Made by a program: the position numbers and the translations under genes. Shown here one piece after another: positions 1 to 6,902 of a stretch of 10,406 bases of DNA (position 1 is its first letter; each line of letters opens with the position of its first letter). The notes below the pieces were generated by a model that saw only the letters and a program-made list of their open reading frames with translations, was not told the origin of the DNA and searched no databases. Source of the DNA: Actinomycetota bacterium (lineage in GTDB: Bacteria; Actinomycetota; Acidimicrobiia; Acidimicrobiales; JAFATL01); the NCBI GenBank assembly GCA_019243975.1, contig JAFATL010000178.1:1-10406 (forward strand), read 5' to 3'.

Positions 1-134
1 AGGTCGACGACCACCGGGCCCTCACCTGCCATCACCACCCCGGTGAGGCACTGGTCGGACTCGTCGTCGACCTCGATCAGTGCCACCTGCCCAGCCGATG
101 GCTTCCACCCGTCGTTCCCACGCCCACCGTCCAT
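1..134 (-). CDS. N-terminal part of an unknown protein (possibly PilZ/YcgR-like)
   Basis: An open frame runs from ATG at 134 leftwards off the window edge without a stop, giving the first 44 residues. It begins MDGGRGNDGWKPSAGQ and continues with a beta-rich stretch (VALIEVDD, then CLTGVVMAGEGPVVVDL). I do not recognise the family with certainty. The alternation of short hydrophobic strands with a charged turn resembles the N-terminal barrel of PilZ/YcgR-type proteins, but this is only an impression. The start is supported by a TACCGT hexamer exactly 6 bases upstream of the ATG, the same leaderless arrangement seen at other genes here. It lies 26 bases downstream of the deacetylase stop on the same strand, so it could also be co-transcribed with that gene. 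Confidence 0.5.
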   Translation of the reverse strand, partial: MDGGRGNDGWKPSAGQVALIEVDDESDQCLTGVVMAGEGPVVVD

Positions 135-140
135 GAGAAA

Positions 141-146
141 ACGGTA
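141..146 (-). promoter_or_regulatory. Leaderless -10 element (TACCGT) for the partial gene
   Basis: On the minus strand TACCGT is followed by six bases (TTTCTC) and then the ATG at 134. This TANNNT-N6-start geometry recurs at 1567, 5508 and 6887. No convincing -35 element is visible and there is no Shine-Dalgarno sequence. Confidence 0.45.
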
Positions 147-160
147 CCGGGGTTGCGCGC

Positions 161-847
161 TCAGTGTGCGCCGACGCCCTCCGCGAGCTGGCCCGCAGTG
201 CAGATCTGGACCCGGTCGTCGGCCACGGCGGCGGCCACCACCGCCTCCAGCGCGGCCACCCGCCGGTCGTCGACGGCGGTGATGGGGGCGTGGCAGATCA
301 GCAGGAAGAGCCCGCCGTTGGCAGCGGTCTTCTCGAGCGACGCCAGCCACTGTTCCTGCACGTCAACGGGGTCGGCCGGCTGGTCACGCAGGTAGTGGAA
401 GCCGTCGACGCCGGGCCACACGAAGGGTACCTGGGCAAGGTGCGGGGTGAGCCGGCCCAGGCGCATGCCGTCGCCCAGGCTGGCGTCGTAGGCATAGCCG
501 AGGCGCTCGAGCACGGCGGGGGTGTGGGCGGTGCGGCTGCCGCCGGGCGCCCGGAACCCGGCCGGGCGCACCCCGGCCGCCTCGGCCAGGGCGTCGGTGG
601 CCCGAGAGGCCAGGTCGTCCTCCTCGTCGGGAGCCAGCTCCGACCACGGCTCGTGGGCCCAGCCGTGCATGCCCAGCTCGTGGCCCCGGGCGACCAGGTC
701 GGCCACCGCCGCCGGCCGCTTCCGCCCGTGCTCGCCCTCCAAGAAGAAGGTGGAGGTCACACCGTGCCGGTCCAGCACGCCGTACAGCGAGCCCATCTCG
801 TCCTCGCTGCCGAGGTGGTCGAAGGTGAAGCTGGCCCGGGCACTCAT
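161..847 (-). CDS. Polysaccharide deacetylase (NodB-fold, carbohydrate esterase 4-like)
   Basis: This is a 228-residue NodB-homology protein, predicted to remove N-acetyl (or similar) groups from a glycan. Visible motifs are TFD at 8-10 (catalytic-base aspartate D10), TFFLEGEHG near 33-41, MHGWAH at 60-65 (metal ligands H61 and H65), GFRAPGG at 98-104 and LICHAP at 183-188 (H186). The usual second aspartate of TFDDGP is histidine (TFDH), as happens in related actinobacterial and PuuE/PgdA-like groups. There is no signal peptide or membrane helix, so it is probably cytoplasmic or acts on a precursor; a non-glycan amide substrate cannot be excluded. The ATG at 847 is the only reasonable start, since a stop lies a few codons upstream. 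No clear Shine-Dalgarno or TANNNT element precedes it. It diverges from the response regulator across only 35 bases. Confidence 0.85.
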   Translation of the reverse strand: MSARASFTFDHLGSEDEMGSLYGVLDRHGVTSTFFLEGEHGRKRPAAVADLVARGHELGMHGWAHEPWSELAPDEEDDLASRATDALAEAAGVRPAGFRAPGGSRTAHTPAVLERLGYAYDASLGDGMRLGRLTPHLAQVPFVWPGVDGFHYLRDQPADPVDVQEQWLASLEKTAANGGLFLLICHAPITAVDDRRVAALEAVVAAAVADDRVQICTAGQLAEGVGAH

Positions 848-882
848 CTTTGGTTCATGAATCCTTCAATATGGTCGCTGTC
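848..882. promoter_or_regulatory. Divergent deacetylase / response-regulator promoter region
   Basis: Only 35 bases separate the deacetylase ATG from the preferred GTG of the response regulator. The gap is AT-rich relative to its surroundings. It contains an 8-bp perfect palindrome, TTCATGAA, at 854-861, and a plus-strand hexamer TATGGT at 870-875, seven bases before the GTG at 883. No good -35 is seen. Minus-strand promoter elements are unclear; CATATT at 867-872 is the only weak candidate. Both promoters must overlap, so a regulator bound here could act on both genes. Confidence 0.45.
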
Positions 883-1554
883 GTGCGAGTTCTGGTGGTC
901 GAAGACGAAGTCAAGATGGCCGGCCTCCTCAAGCGGGGCCTGGAGCGGGAGGGCTACGCGGTCGACATCGCCGGCGACGGCGACGGCGCCCTCGGCCGGG
1001 CCCGGGAGACCTCGTACGACGCCATCGTGTTGGACGCCATGATTCCACCGCCCGACGGGTTCGCGGTGTGCCGGCGCCTGCGCCAGGAGGGCCAGTGGGC
1101 GCCGGTGTTGATGCTGACCGCCAAGGACTCGGTCGCCGACCGGGTGTCGGGCCTCGACGCCGGCGCCGACGACTACCTCACCAAGCCGTTCGCTTTCATC
1201 GAGCTGTTCGCCCGCCTGCGGGCCATCACCCGCCGCGAGCTGGGTGAGCGCCCCGTGCGCATCGAGGTGGGCGACCTCGCTCTCGATCCCGTCGCCCGCG
1301 AGGTGTTCCGCGGCGACGTGCGCATCAACCTGTCGGCCAAGGAGTTCTCGCTCCTCGAGCAGCTCATGCGCCACGCCGGCCAGGTGCTGTCCCGCAGCGC
1401 CATCCTCGAGCACGTGTGGGACTTCGCCTACGAAGGCACGTCCAACGTCGTCGACGTGTACATCCGCTACTTGCGCGAGAAGGTCGACCGCCCGTTCGGC
1501 GTGAATACCATCGAGACGGTCCGCGGCGCCGGCTACCGGCTGCGGGCTACCTGA
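883..1554 (+). CDS. OmpR/PhoB-family two-component response regulator
   Basis: The protein has an N-terminal receiver domain (about 1-115) and a C-terminal winged-helix DNA-binding domain (about 127-222). Receiver landmarks, counted from the GTG at 883, are the acidic pair in VVEDE (7-9), phospho-acceptor D51 in VLDAMIPPPDG, T79 in MLTAKD and K101 in YLTKPF. The C-terminal half shows the typical LSAKEFSLLE, LSRSAILEHVW and VDVYIRYLREKVD blocks and the final TVRGAGYRLR. I chose the GTG at 883 because it gives the canonical beginning MRVLVVEDE (223 residues) and lies seven bases after TATGGT. An ATG at 871 (227 residues) is the alternative. No kinase gene is adjacent; the nearest is the histidine kinase at 5520, about 4 kb away. 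Confidence 0.92.
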   Translation: MRVLVVEDEVKMAGLLKRGLEREGYAVDIAGDGDGALGRARETSYDAIVLDAMIPPPDGFAVCRRLRQEGQWAPVLMLTAKDSVADRVSGLDAGADDYLTKPFAFIELFARLRAITRRELGERPVRIEVGDLALDPVAREVFRGDVRINLSAKEFSLLEQLMRHAGQVLSRSAILEHVWDFAYEGTSNVVDVYIRYLREKVDRPFGVNTIETVRGAGYRLRAT

Positions 1555-1566
1555 GACCTACGGAAC

Positions 1567-1572
1567 TACCCT
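1567..1572 (+). promoter_or_regulatory. Leaderless -10 element (TACCCT) for the PhyH-like gene
   Basis: TACCCT is followed by CCGGGC and then GTG at 1579, which is TANNNT-N6-start. There is no Shine-Dalgarno sequence. This supports the GTG start and suggests the gene has its own promoter despite lying only 24 bases after the response regulator. Confidence 0.5.
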
Positions 1573-1578
1573 CCGGGC

Positions 1579-2454
1579 GTGATCCCGGGACGGGCCGAGG
1601 CCGCGCAGCAGTGGCAGGAGCAGGGCTACGCCATCGTCGACGGGCTGATCCCCGAAGCCGACATCGACGCCGCCGCTGACGACATCGCCCGGCTGTACGG
1701 CGGCGACACGTTCGACAACTACAACCAGGCCAAGGGCTTCGGCGACGGCTCGCCCGAAGGCAAGCAGTTCCGGGCGTCCCAGTTCGACGGCATGCGCGGC
1801 TTTCCGTTCGCCGGCTGCCCCACGCTCAACGCGTTGTACGTGCACCCCAACCTGGTGGCGTTCGCGCGCGCAGCGTTGCAGGACGACGACGTGCGCATCT
1901 ACCAAGCGGCGGCCTGGGGCAAGTGGGCGGGGGAGATCAACTACGAACAGCCGTTGCACCAGGACGGCAACCACTCGTTGCTCCCGCCCCGTATGGAGCC
2001 GGGGTTCTGGCACCTGGAGACGTTCCTGTACCTGAGCGACGTCGACGAAGACTGTGCGCCGCCCCGACTGGTGCCCAACCCCGAGGCCACCGTTCCCTAC
2101 AACGAGTTGTACGAGCACGAGATCGCGGCGACGGCCAAGCGGGGCTCGCTGCTCGCGTATCGATCCGACGTGTGGCACCGGGGAAGTGACTTCGGCCGCG
2201 ACGACGCGTCGCGGTTCGTCGCCGTCGTGGCCTTTCGGCCCGCGTCAGCGGAGTGGTTCGGCTACGACGCGTTCCCCCGCCTCGGTGGCAGCGGGCACTG
2301 GATCGAGTTCGTCGCCGGCAAGACGCCCGACGACCTCGCCCTGTTCGGCATCCCCCGCCCGGGACACCTGTACTGGAACGCCGCGAGCGTCGAAGCCATG
2401 GGCGCCAAGTACCCGGGCCTCGACATGCAGCCCTGGATCGACGCCCTGCGCTGA
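1579..2454 (+). CDS. Phytanoyl-CoA dioxygenase (PhyH) family Fe(II)/2-oxoglutarate oxygenase
   Basis: This 291-residue protein carries the iron-binding facial triad of the PhyH family: H127 and D129 in PLHQDGNH, and H200 in SDVWHRGSDF. R212, in DDASRFVAV, sits where the 2-oxoglutarate-binding arginine is expected. Family members hydroxylate (or halogenate) small molecules or lipids using O2, Fe(II) and 2-oxoglutarate. An acidic residue in the triad argues for hydroxylation rather than halogenation. The substrate cannot be read from the sequence. No membrane helix is visible, so it is probably cytosolic. It begins at GTG and its stop lies six bases from the stop of the convergent membrane protein, with no terminator hairpin between. 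Spacing would allow read-through from the response regulator, but TACCCT suggests separate initiation. Confidence 0.85.
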   Translation: MIPGRAEAAQQWQEQGYAIVDGLIPEADIDAAADDIARLYGGDTFDNYNQAKGFGDGSPEGKQFRASQFDGMRGFPFAGCPTLNALYVHPNLVAFARAALQDDDVRIYQAAAWGKWAGEINYEQPLHQDGNHSLLPPRMEPGFWHLETFLYLSDVDEDCAPPRLVPNPEATVPYNELYEHEIAATAKRGSLLAYRSDVWHRGSDFGRDDASRFVAVVAFRPASAEWFGYDAFPRLGGSGHWIEFVAGKTPDDLALFGIPRPGHLYWNAASVEAMGAKYPGLDMQPWIDALR

Positions 2455-2460
2455 CGACGG

Positions 2461-5433
2461 CTACGCGTCGGGCGTGGGTGCGCTCGACGCTTCGGCCGGA
2501 ACGAGGAAGCGGCCGATGAGCGGGAGCTCCCAGAACGACTCGGCCCGGGCGACGGCCAACGCGGCGGGGAGGACGTTCTCGGGCGCGTCGTAGACGGCGT
2601 AGCGAGGGTGCCACTCGGGGTCGAACTTGGCGTTGTACTTCCACAACGACTCGATCTGCATCGAGTCGCTCATGCGGCGCAGGAACCAGCGCTCGACCCG
2701 CTGCGTGAGGCTGGTGCCGGTCTCGCCCGCCAGTACGGCGCGCATGGTGGCGAAGTTGAGGCACAGCCCGCGCATGCCCCGTTCGCGCACGTGCTCGATG
2801 GTGCGCACGACGAGGAAGTCGAGCAGGCCGTTGGGGTGCTCGCCGTGACTGCGCCGCATGAGGTCGAGCGAGTAGCCGTCGATGCCGGGCGCCGGCACGT
2901 ACTGGCAGACGGCCACCGGATCACCGTCGGGCCCGAACGCCACGACCAGCAGCAGTCCCTCGTCGACCGGATCGAAGACGCGGCCGAGCGTCATCGAGAA
3001 GCCGCGTTCGACCTGACCGCGCCGGCTCTCGCCCATCATGCCCAGCAGGCGGCCCTTCAGCTCCGGCTCGAGGTGGGCGGGGTCGTAGAAGGCGGCGGTG
3101 TAGCCGTACTTGGCGATGCGGTTGACGGCCTGGCGCAGGCTCTTGCGGTGGCCGCCCTCCAGCTCGAAGCGCGTGCAGTCGACGACGGCCTCGTCACCCA
3201 CGTACAGCTCGCGCATGCCCGAGGTGCGGTACACGGGCAGCCACTCCTCGGTCGCGCCGAGTACCGCCACCGACCATCCGTTGTCGTCGGCGAAGCGGTG
3301 GAACGCGGCCCACACCGGCTCGCGCTCACTGGCCGGGCCGATGGGGTCGGGCGACACCAGGCACACGCCCGAGTACACGGCGTACGACACGACGCTGTCG
3401 CCCCAGAAGAAGTGGTGCTTGTCGTCGCGCAGGGCGAAGTACGCCAGGGTGTCGGCGCCGTAACGGCGCACGATGTCCCGCGCCTTCCCCGCGTCGCTGT
3501 CGCCCGCGGGCCGATGCAGTCGCTTCGACACGACCGGACGGAACACCAGCCACCCCGCCGCGATCAGCAGGGCGGGGCCGAGCAATCCCAGCGCCGGCGT
3601 GAGGAAGTCGCCGACGCGGTCGGGCAGCACGATCGACGTGTCGTGCACGAGGCGCCCGGCCACACCCGCGAGGGCGCGCGTCCACGGCAGGCGCCGCGTG
3701 CCTTGGGTGAACACCTCGGCGGCGATCGTCCCGACCGTCACGGCGATGACGCCCGCGCTGGCGATGACCTGCAGGCCGCGCCACACCGAGGCGCGGTCGA
3801 CGCCGGCCGCGAACGCACGCCGGTGGCGGAGCAGGTAGGCCGCCACCGCCAGGGCGACGAAGGCTTCCTCGACGTCGCCGCCCTTGACGATGTGCAGGGC
3901 GGCGCTGCCGCCGAGGAGGGCGACGGCGGCGAGCCAGGCGTGGCGTTGCCCCCGCCGGATGCCGCGGGCCAGGGCCAACAGGGCCACGCCCGAGATGGCG
4001 ACGAGGGCGGCGGCGGTCTGGGGCACGGCCAGGGGTACGAGCCGCTCCACGCTGTGCAGGCGCTCGGCCAGCGGGGGCGTGACCGCCGACGTCAGGTCGA
4101 GCACACCCGCGAAGGCGATGACAGTGGCAGCCACGCGCCGGACGTGCCGGAGGCCGGGCGCGGGGTCGACTTGCGGGGGCCACGACGGGCCCTGTGGGTA
4201 GGCGGCCACCACCTCGGGTCCGGACGACGCCGTCGGCATCTCCCGGGCGGCCATCCGCTCGAGCCGGGTGGCGCCTTCGGCCGGGCTGTGGCCCACGAGT
4301 AGGCGGGCATGCAGGTCGGCGCCCGCCTCCAACTCGAGCCACCCGATGCGTCGCGTCGACACGAAAACGGGCGGCAGCCCGGCGCGCGCTGCGTACGAGT
4401 CGACCACCTCGCTGCAACTGCCCGTGTTGGCGTAGAAGCCGTCGCCCATCAGGGTGAGCTCGGCGTGGCGCGTGTGGCCGGTGACCAGGGCGGCGTACCC
4501 GTCGGCGACGAGCTGGCGGGCCCGCGCCGCCGCTGCCTCGTTGCGGGCCTGGCCCCTGCTGCCGAGCGTGATCTCGCTCACCGTTCGCCACGTATGGCGC
4601 GCCGCCACCACGAGGAAGCCGGTGACGAGCACGATGTCGGCGACGACGGCCAGCCCGATGACGAGCAGGCGTCGGGCCCACACGATCGTGCCGGTCTGGT
4701 GGCCCAGGTGCGAAGCCAGCGCGTAGGTCAGCGGCAACTTGAGCAACAACGCGGCGATGAACGGCAGCGCCAGCCACCCGAGGTGGGGAGCAATGCGCCG
4801 GTACGCCATGCGTGAGGTGAAGAACGACGGCAGCGTGACGGGGTCGGCCAGCTTGTCGGCGCCGTCGAGCCACGGCCGTTCCGACGCACGGACCGCCGGC
4901 AGCAGCTCGCGCACGACGTGGTGGCTGAGCGGGGAGTCGAGGGGGTCGCGTTGGTCGACGAACGCAGTGGCACGGTCGAACGCGTGCCCGGGTTCGATGC
5001 GGACGCGCCGGTTGCCGCGCCCCGTCTCGACGTCGAGTTCCGCGGCCAATGCCATCTGGGCGCCGAGGGCCTCGGCCACGCGCGTCCGCGCCTGCTCGTC
5101 CCACGTGAGGCGGGCGTCGTGGTTGCCGATGAGGTAGAGCACGCCCCGGCCCTCGCAGCCGGCGAACCCTTTCACCGCGTCGCGGAGGCGTCCGTGCGCG
5201 TGCAACCCGGTGGCGGCGTCGCCCGGCGTCTCGGCCAGCAGCTCGACGGTGTCGCCCGCGAAGACCAGCAGGCCCGGACCCACCCACGCTTCGACCGTGC
5301 GGGCCAACGTGGTCGCCGCCGCCGTCGACGCGGGCGTCGCCACGGTGGGCAGGTTGAGGTCGCTGACCACCACCACGCGGGCACCCGCCAGCACGGTGAG
5401 GTGCGCCACCTCGGGCACGGCATTGATCGGCAT
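2461..5433 (-). CDS. Metallophosphoesterase-MprF-like fusion (aminoacyl-phosphatidylglycerol synthase domain)
   Basis: This is a 990-residue multidomain membrane protein. Residues 18-360 form a calcineurin-like phosphoesterase: SDLN at 24-27, GD at 60-61, GNHD at 103-106, H150, GHTRH at 319-323, and the closing strand YANTGS at 334-339. Two membrane helices (about 217-241 and 253-278) interrupt this domain between GNHD and GHTRH. Residues 433-632 hold about six more hydrophobic segments. Residues 650-955 match the DUF2156 / LPG_synthase_C domain of MprF, with GADTLAYFALRDDKHHFFWG near 659-678 and the GLLDFLVVRTIEH block near 869-881. MprF-type domains transfer an amino acid from aminoacyl-tRNA to phosphatidylglycerol, lowering envelope negative charge. 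The phosphoesterase substrate is unknown; a phospholipid intermediate is a guess. I chose ATG 5433 because earlier in-frame starts (5538, 5550) fall inside the divergent kinase gene. Confidence 0.85.
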   Translation of the reverse strand: MPINAVPEVAHLTVLAGARVVVVSDLNLPTVATPASTAAATTLARTVEAWVGPGLLVFAGDTVELLAETPGDAATGLHAHGRLRDAVKGFAGCEGRGVLYLIGNHDARLTWDEQARTRVAEALGAQMALAAELDVETGRGNRRVRIEPGHAFDRATAFVDQRDPLDSPLSHHVVRELLPAVRASERPWLDGADKLADPVTLPSFFTSRMAYRRIAPHLGWLALPFIAALLLKLPLTYALASHLGHQTGTIVWARRLLVIGLAVVADIVLVTGFLVVAARHTWRTVSEITLGSRGQARNEAAAARARQLVADGYAALVTGHTRHAELTLMGDGFYANTGSCSEVVDSYAARAGLPPVFVSTRRIGWLELEAGADLHARLLVGHSPAEGATRLERMAAREMPTASSGPEVVAAYPQGPSWPPQVDPAPGLRHVRRVAATVIAFAGVLDLTSAVTPPLAERLHSVERLVPLAVPQTAAALVAISGVALLALARGIRRGQRHAWLAAVALLGGSAALHIVKGGDVEEAFVALAVAAYLLRHRRAFAAGVDRASVWRGLQVIASAGVIAVTVGTIAAEVFTQGTRRLPWTRALAGVAGRLVHDTSIVLPDRVGDFLTPALGLLGPALLIAAGWLVFRPVVSKRLHRPAGDSDAGKARDIVRRYGADTLAYFALRDDKHHFFWGDSVVSYAVYSGVCLVSPDPIGPASEREPVWAAFHRFADDNGWSVAVLGATEEWLPVYRTSGMRELYVGDEAVVDCTRFELEGGHRKSLRQAVNRIAKYGYTAAFYDPAHLEPELKGRLLGMMGESRRGQVERGFSMTLGRVFDPVDEGLLLVVAFGPDGDPVAVCQYVPAPGIDGYSLDLMRRSHGEHPNGLLDFLVVRTIEHVRERGMRGLCLNFATMRAVLAGETGTSLTQRVERWFLRRMSDSMQIESLWKYNAKFDPEWHPRYAVYDAPENVLPAALAVARAESFWELPLIGRFLVPAEASSAPTPDA

Positions 5434-5519
5434 GGCGGTGCTCAAGGGTACTGACGCAACCCCGGCCCTCCTAAGCCGACCCTCACAATTCTCATATTGC
5501 CGACCCGTAGGGTGGTGTC
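5434..5519. promoter_or_regulatory. Divergent promoter region between the fusion protein and the histidine kinase
   Basis: The 86-base gap contains a minus-strand hexamer TACCCT (5450-5445), 11 bases before the ATG at 5433, which would give a leader of only a few bases. It also contains a plus-strand TAGGGT (5508-5513), six bases before the kinase GTG. An AT-rich block lies at about 5484-5498. Neither hexamer has a consensus -35 at 16-18 bases. The two genes are probably transcribed from face-away promoters here. Confidence 0.45.
5508..5513 (+). promoter_or_regulatory. Leaderless -10 element (TAGGGT) for the histidine kinase
   Basis: TAGGGT is followed by GGTGTC and then the GTG start at 5520, identical in geometry to the elements at 141, 1567 and 6887. 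No Shine-Dalgarno sequence precedes the GTG. Confidence 0.5.
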
Positions 5520-6902
5520 GTGGCGTTCGGGCCGACATCGCTGCGGGCACGGCTGGCGCTGCTCTTCGGGATCGGGTCGGGCGTGCTGGTGCTGATCTCC
5601 GCCGTGGTGTTGGCGGTGACCATCAACACCGCCGTGCAGAACGGCATCAACAACGAGCTGCGGGCCCGGGCCGAAGACCTGGCCGCCGACCTCCGTGCCG
5701 GCGATGTGCACGTGCGCCCCGAGGAGGCGTTCGCCGAGGTCGTCAGCGTCGATGGGCGCGTGCTGGCGGCGTCGCGCACGATCGTCAACCAGCGCCGCAT
5801 CCTCGGTCCGTCCGAGCTGGCGCGCGCCGCCACCCGCGAGTTCTTCATCGACCGCCACGTCCCCGGCCTCGAGGGGCGAGCACGCCTGCTCGCCCTCCCG
5901 TCCACGTCGGGATCGGAAAAGGTCGTCATCGTCGTCGGCGGCTCGCGCGAGGCGCTGCTCGAGGCGCGCAACCGCTTGGCCCTCGCCCTGGTGATCGTCG
6001 GTCCCTTGCTCATCCTGGCCCTGGCGACGGGTGGGTGGATCGTGGCCGGCGCGGCCCTGCGACCGGTGCGGCGCATGGCCGAGGAGGCCGACGCCATCTC
6101 ACTCCTCGAACCGGGCCGGCGGTTGCCCCAGCCCGACGGGCACGACGAGATCGCCCAGCTCGGGCGCACCCTCAACTCGATGCTCGACCGCATCGAGGCG
6201 ACGTTCGCCCACGAGCAGGCCTTCGTCGACGACGCCAGTCACGAGCTGCGCACTCCGGTCTCCATCCTGCGGGCTGAGCTGGAGCTGGCCCTGCTGCAGC
6301 CGGGCGACGCGGCCGAGGTCGAGCGCGCCCTGCGCAGTTCGCTGGAGGAAGCCGAGCGGCTGAGCCGTCTCGCCGACGACCTGTTGGTGCTGGCGCGCGC
6401 TGGCGCCGGTCAGCTGCCGCTGCGCAAGGAAGCCGTCGACCTGCGCGGCTTGGCCGAGGAGGTGGCGTCGCGCACGACCGTGCACTCGCCGGGCCCGGTT
6501 GTCGACATCGTGGGCGGGCCCACGATGGTCACCGCCGACAAGGCGCGTCTCGAGCAGATCCTCGTGAACCTCGTCGTCAACGCCCGCCGGTTCGCACGCA
6601 ACCGTGTGCAGGTGCAGCTCGTGCCGCAGGTGGCCTCGGTGGTCGTGACGGTGGCCGACGACGGGCCCGGCTTCCCCGCCGACCTGCTGCCGTCGGTGTT
6701 CGACCGGTTCACGCGCAGCGACAGCGCGCGAGCGCGCGAAGCGGGCGGCGCCGGCCTGGGCCTGTCGATCGTCGCGGCACTCGTCCACGCCCACGGCGGC
6801 AGGGTCGAGGCGAGCAACGGCGGGCCGCTGGGGGGCGCAGTCGTGACCGTCACCATCCCAACCGCTCCCGAGCGCAAAGGGGTGGCTACGGTTCGGCGAT
6901 GA
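5520..6902 (+). CDS. Membrane sensor histidine kinase
   Basis: This is a 460-residue HAMP-type kinase. A first membrane helix (about 12-36) is followed by a small extracytoplasmic sensor region (about 37-150) and a second helix (about 152-178). A HAMP linker runs to about 228. The H-box is DASHELRTP at 238-246 with phospho-acceptor H241. The ATP-binding domain shows the N-box NLVVNA (350-355, N354), ADDGPGFP (379-386) and GGAGLGLSIV (409-418). The GTG start at 5520 is supported by TAGGGT six bases upstream. Its last codons overlap the start of the channel-like gene as ATGA, so the two are probably translationally linked. No response regulator is adjacent. The OmpR-type regulator at 883-1554 is the most likely partner in the window, but this is inferred from type and proximity only. 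Confidence 0.9.
   Translation: MAFGPTSLRARLALLFGIGSGVLVLISAVVLAVTINTAVQNGINNELRARAEDLAADLRAGDVHVRPEEAFAEVVSVDGRVLAASRTIVNQRRILGPSELARAATREFFIDRHVPGLEGRARLLALPSTSGSEKVVIVVGGSREALLEARNRLALALVIVGPLLILALATGGWIVAGAALRPVRRMAEEADAISLLEPGRRLPQPDGHDEIAQLGRTLNSMLDRIEATFAHEQAFVDDASHELRTPVSILRAELELALLQPGDAAEVERALRSSLEEAERLSRLADDLLVLARAGAGQLPLRKEAVDLRGLAEEVASRTTVHSPGPVVDIVGGPTMVTADKARLEQILVNLVVNARRFARNRVQVQLVPQVASVVVTVADDGPGFPADLLPSVFDRFTRSDSARAREAGGAGLGLSIVAALVHAHGGRVEASNGGPLGGAVVTVTIPTAPERKGVATVRR
6887..6892 (+). promoter_or_regulatory. Leaderless -10 element (TACGGT) for the channel-like gene, inside the kinase gene
   Basis: TACGGT at the 3' end of the kinase gene is followed by TCGGCG and then ATG at 6899, the same TANNNT-N6-start spacing as at other genes. 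It may provide kinase-independent expression of the channel-like gene. It lies within coding sequence, so chance is more likely than at the intergenic cases. Confidence 0.35.

Noticed and set aside
850..882. Response regulator starting at TTG 850
   Set aside because: It adds an atypical MVHESFN leader and would overlap the promoter-like hexamer; GTG 883 yields the family-typical N-terminus.
164..1042. A 292-codon plus-strand open frame over the deacetylase and the start of the response regulator
   Set aside because: It is antisense to a gene with intact NodB motifs and runs out of frame into the response regulator; no recognisable domain.
2455..2460. Terminator between the convergent PhyH-like and fusion genes
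   Set aside because: Only six bases separate the stops and no hairpin with a T-run is visible nearby.
2608..4302. A 564-codon plus-strand open frame opposite the MprF-like fusion gene
   Set aside because: Its composition is a high-GC antisense shadow (His/Gly/Arg/Ala-rich, no domain), while the minus-strand frame has clear conserved motifs throughout.
3326..5287. A 653-codon alternative minus-strand frame inside the fusion gene
   Set aside because: Arg/Pro-rich frame-shifted shadow of the real reading frame, without hydrophobic segments or motifs.
5442..5472. AGGAGG on the minus strand (5472-5467) followed seven bases later by a five-codon frame TTG-CGT-CAG-TAC-CCT-TGA, a possible leader peptide
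   Set aside because: It uses a TTG start, is only five codons long, overlaps the putative -10 of the same transcript and has no attenuator structure; probably coincidence.
5434..5550. N-terminal extension of the fusion protein to ATG 5550 or 5538
   Set aside because: It would overlap the start of the divergent kinase gene and adds a basic, uninformative segment; ATG 5433 follows a promoter-like TACCCT and begins just before the phosphoesterase fold.
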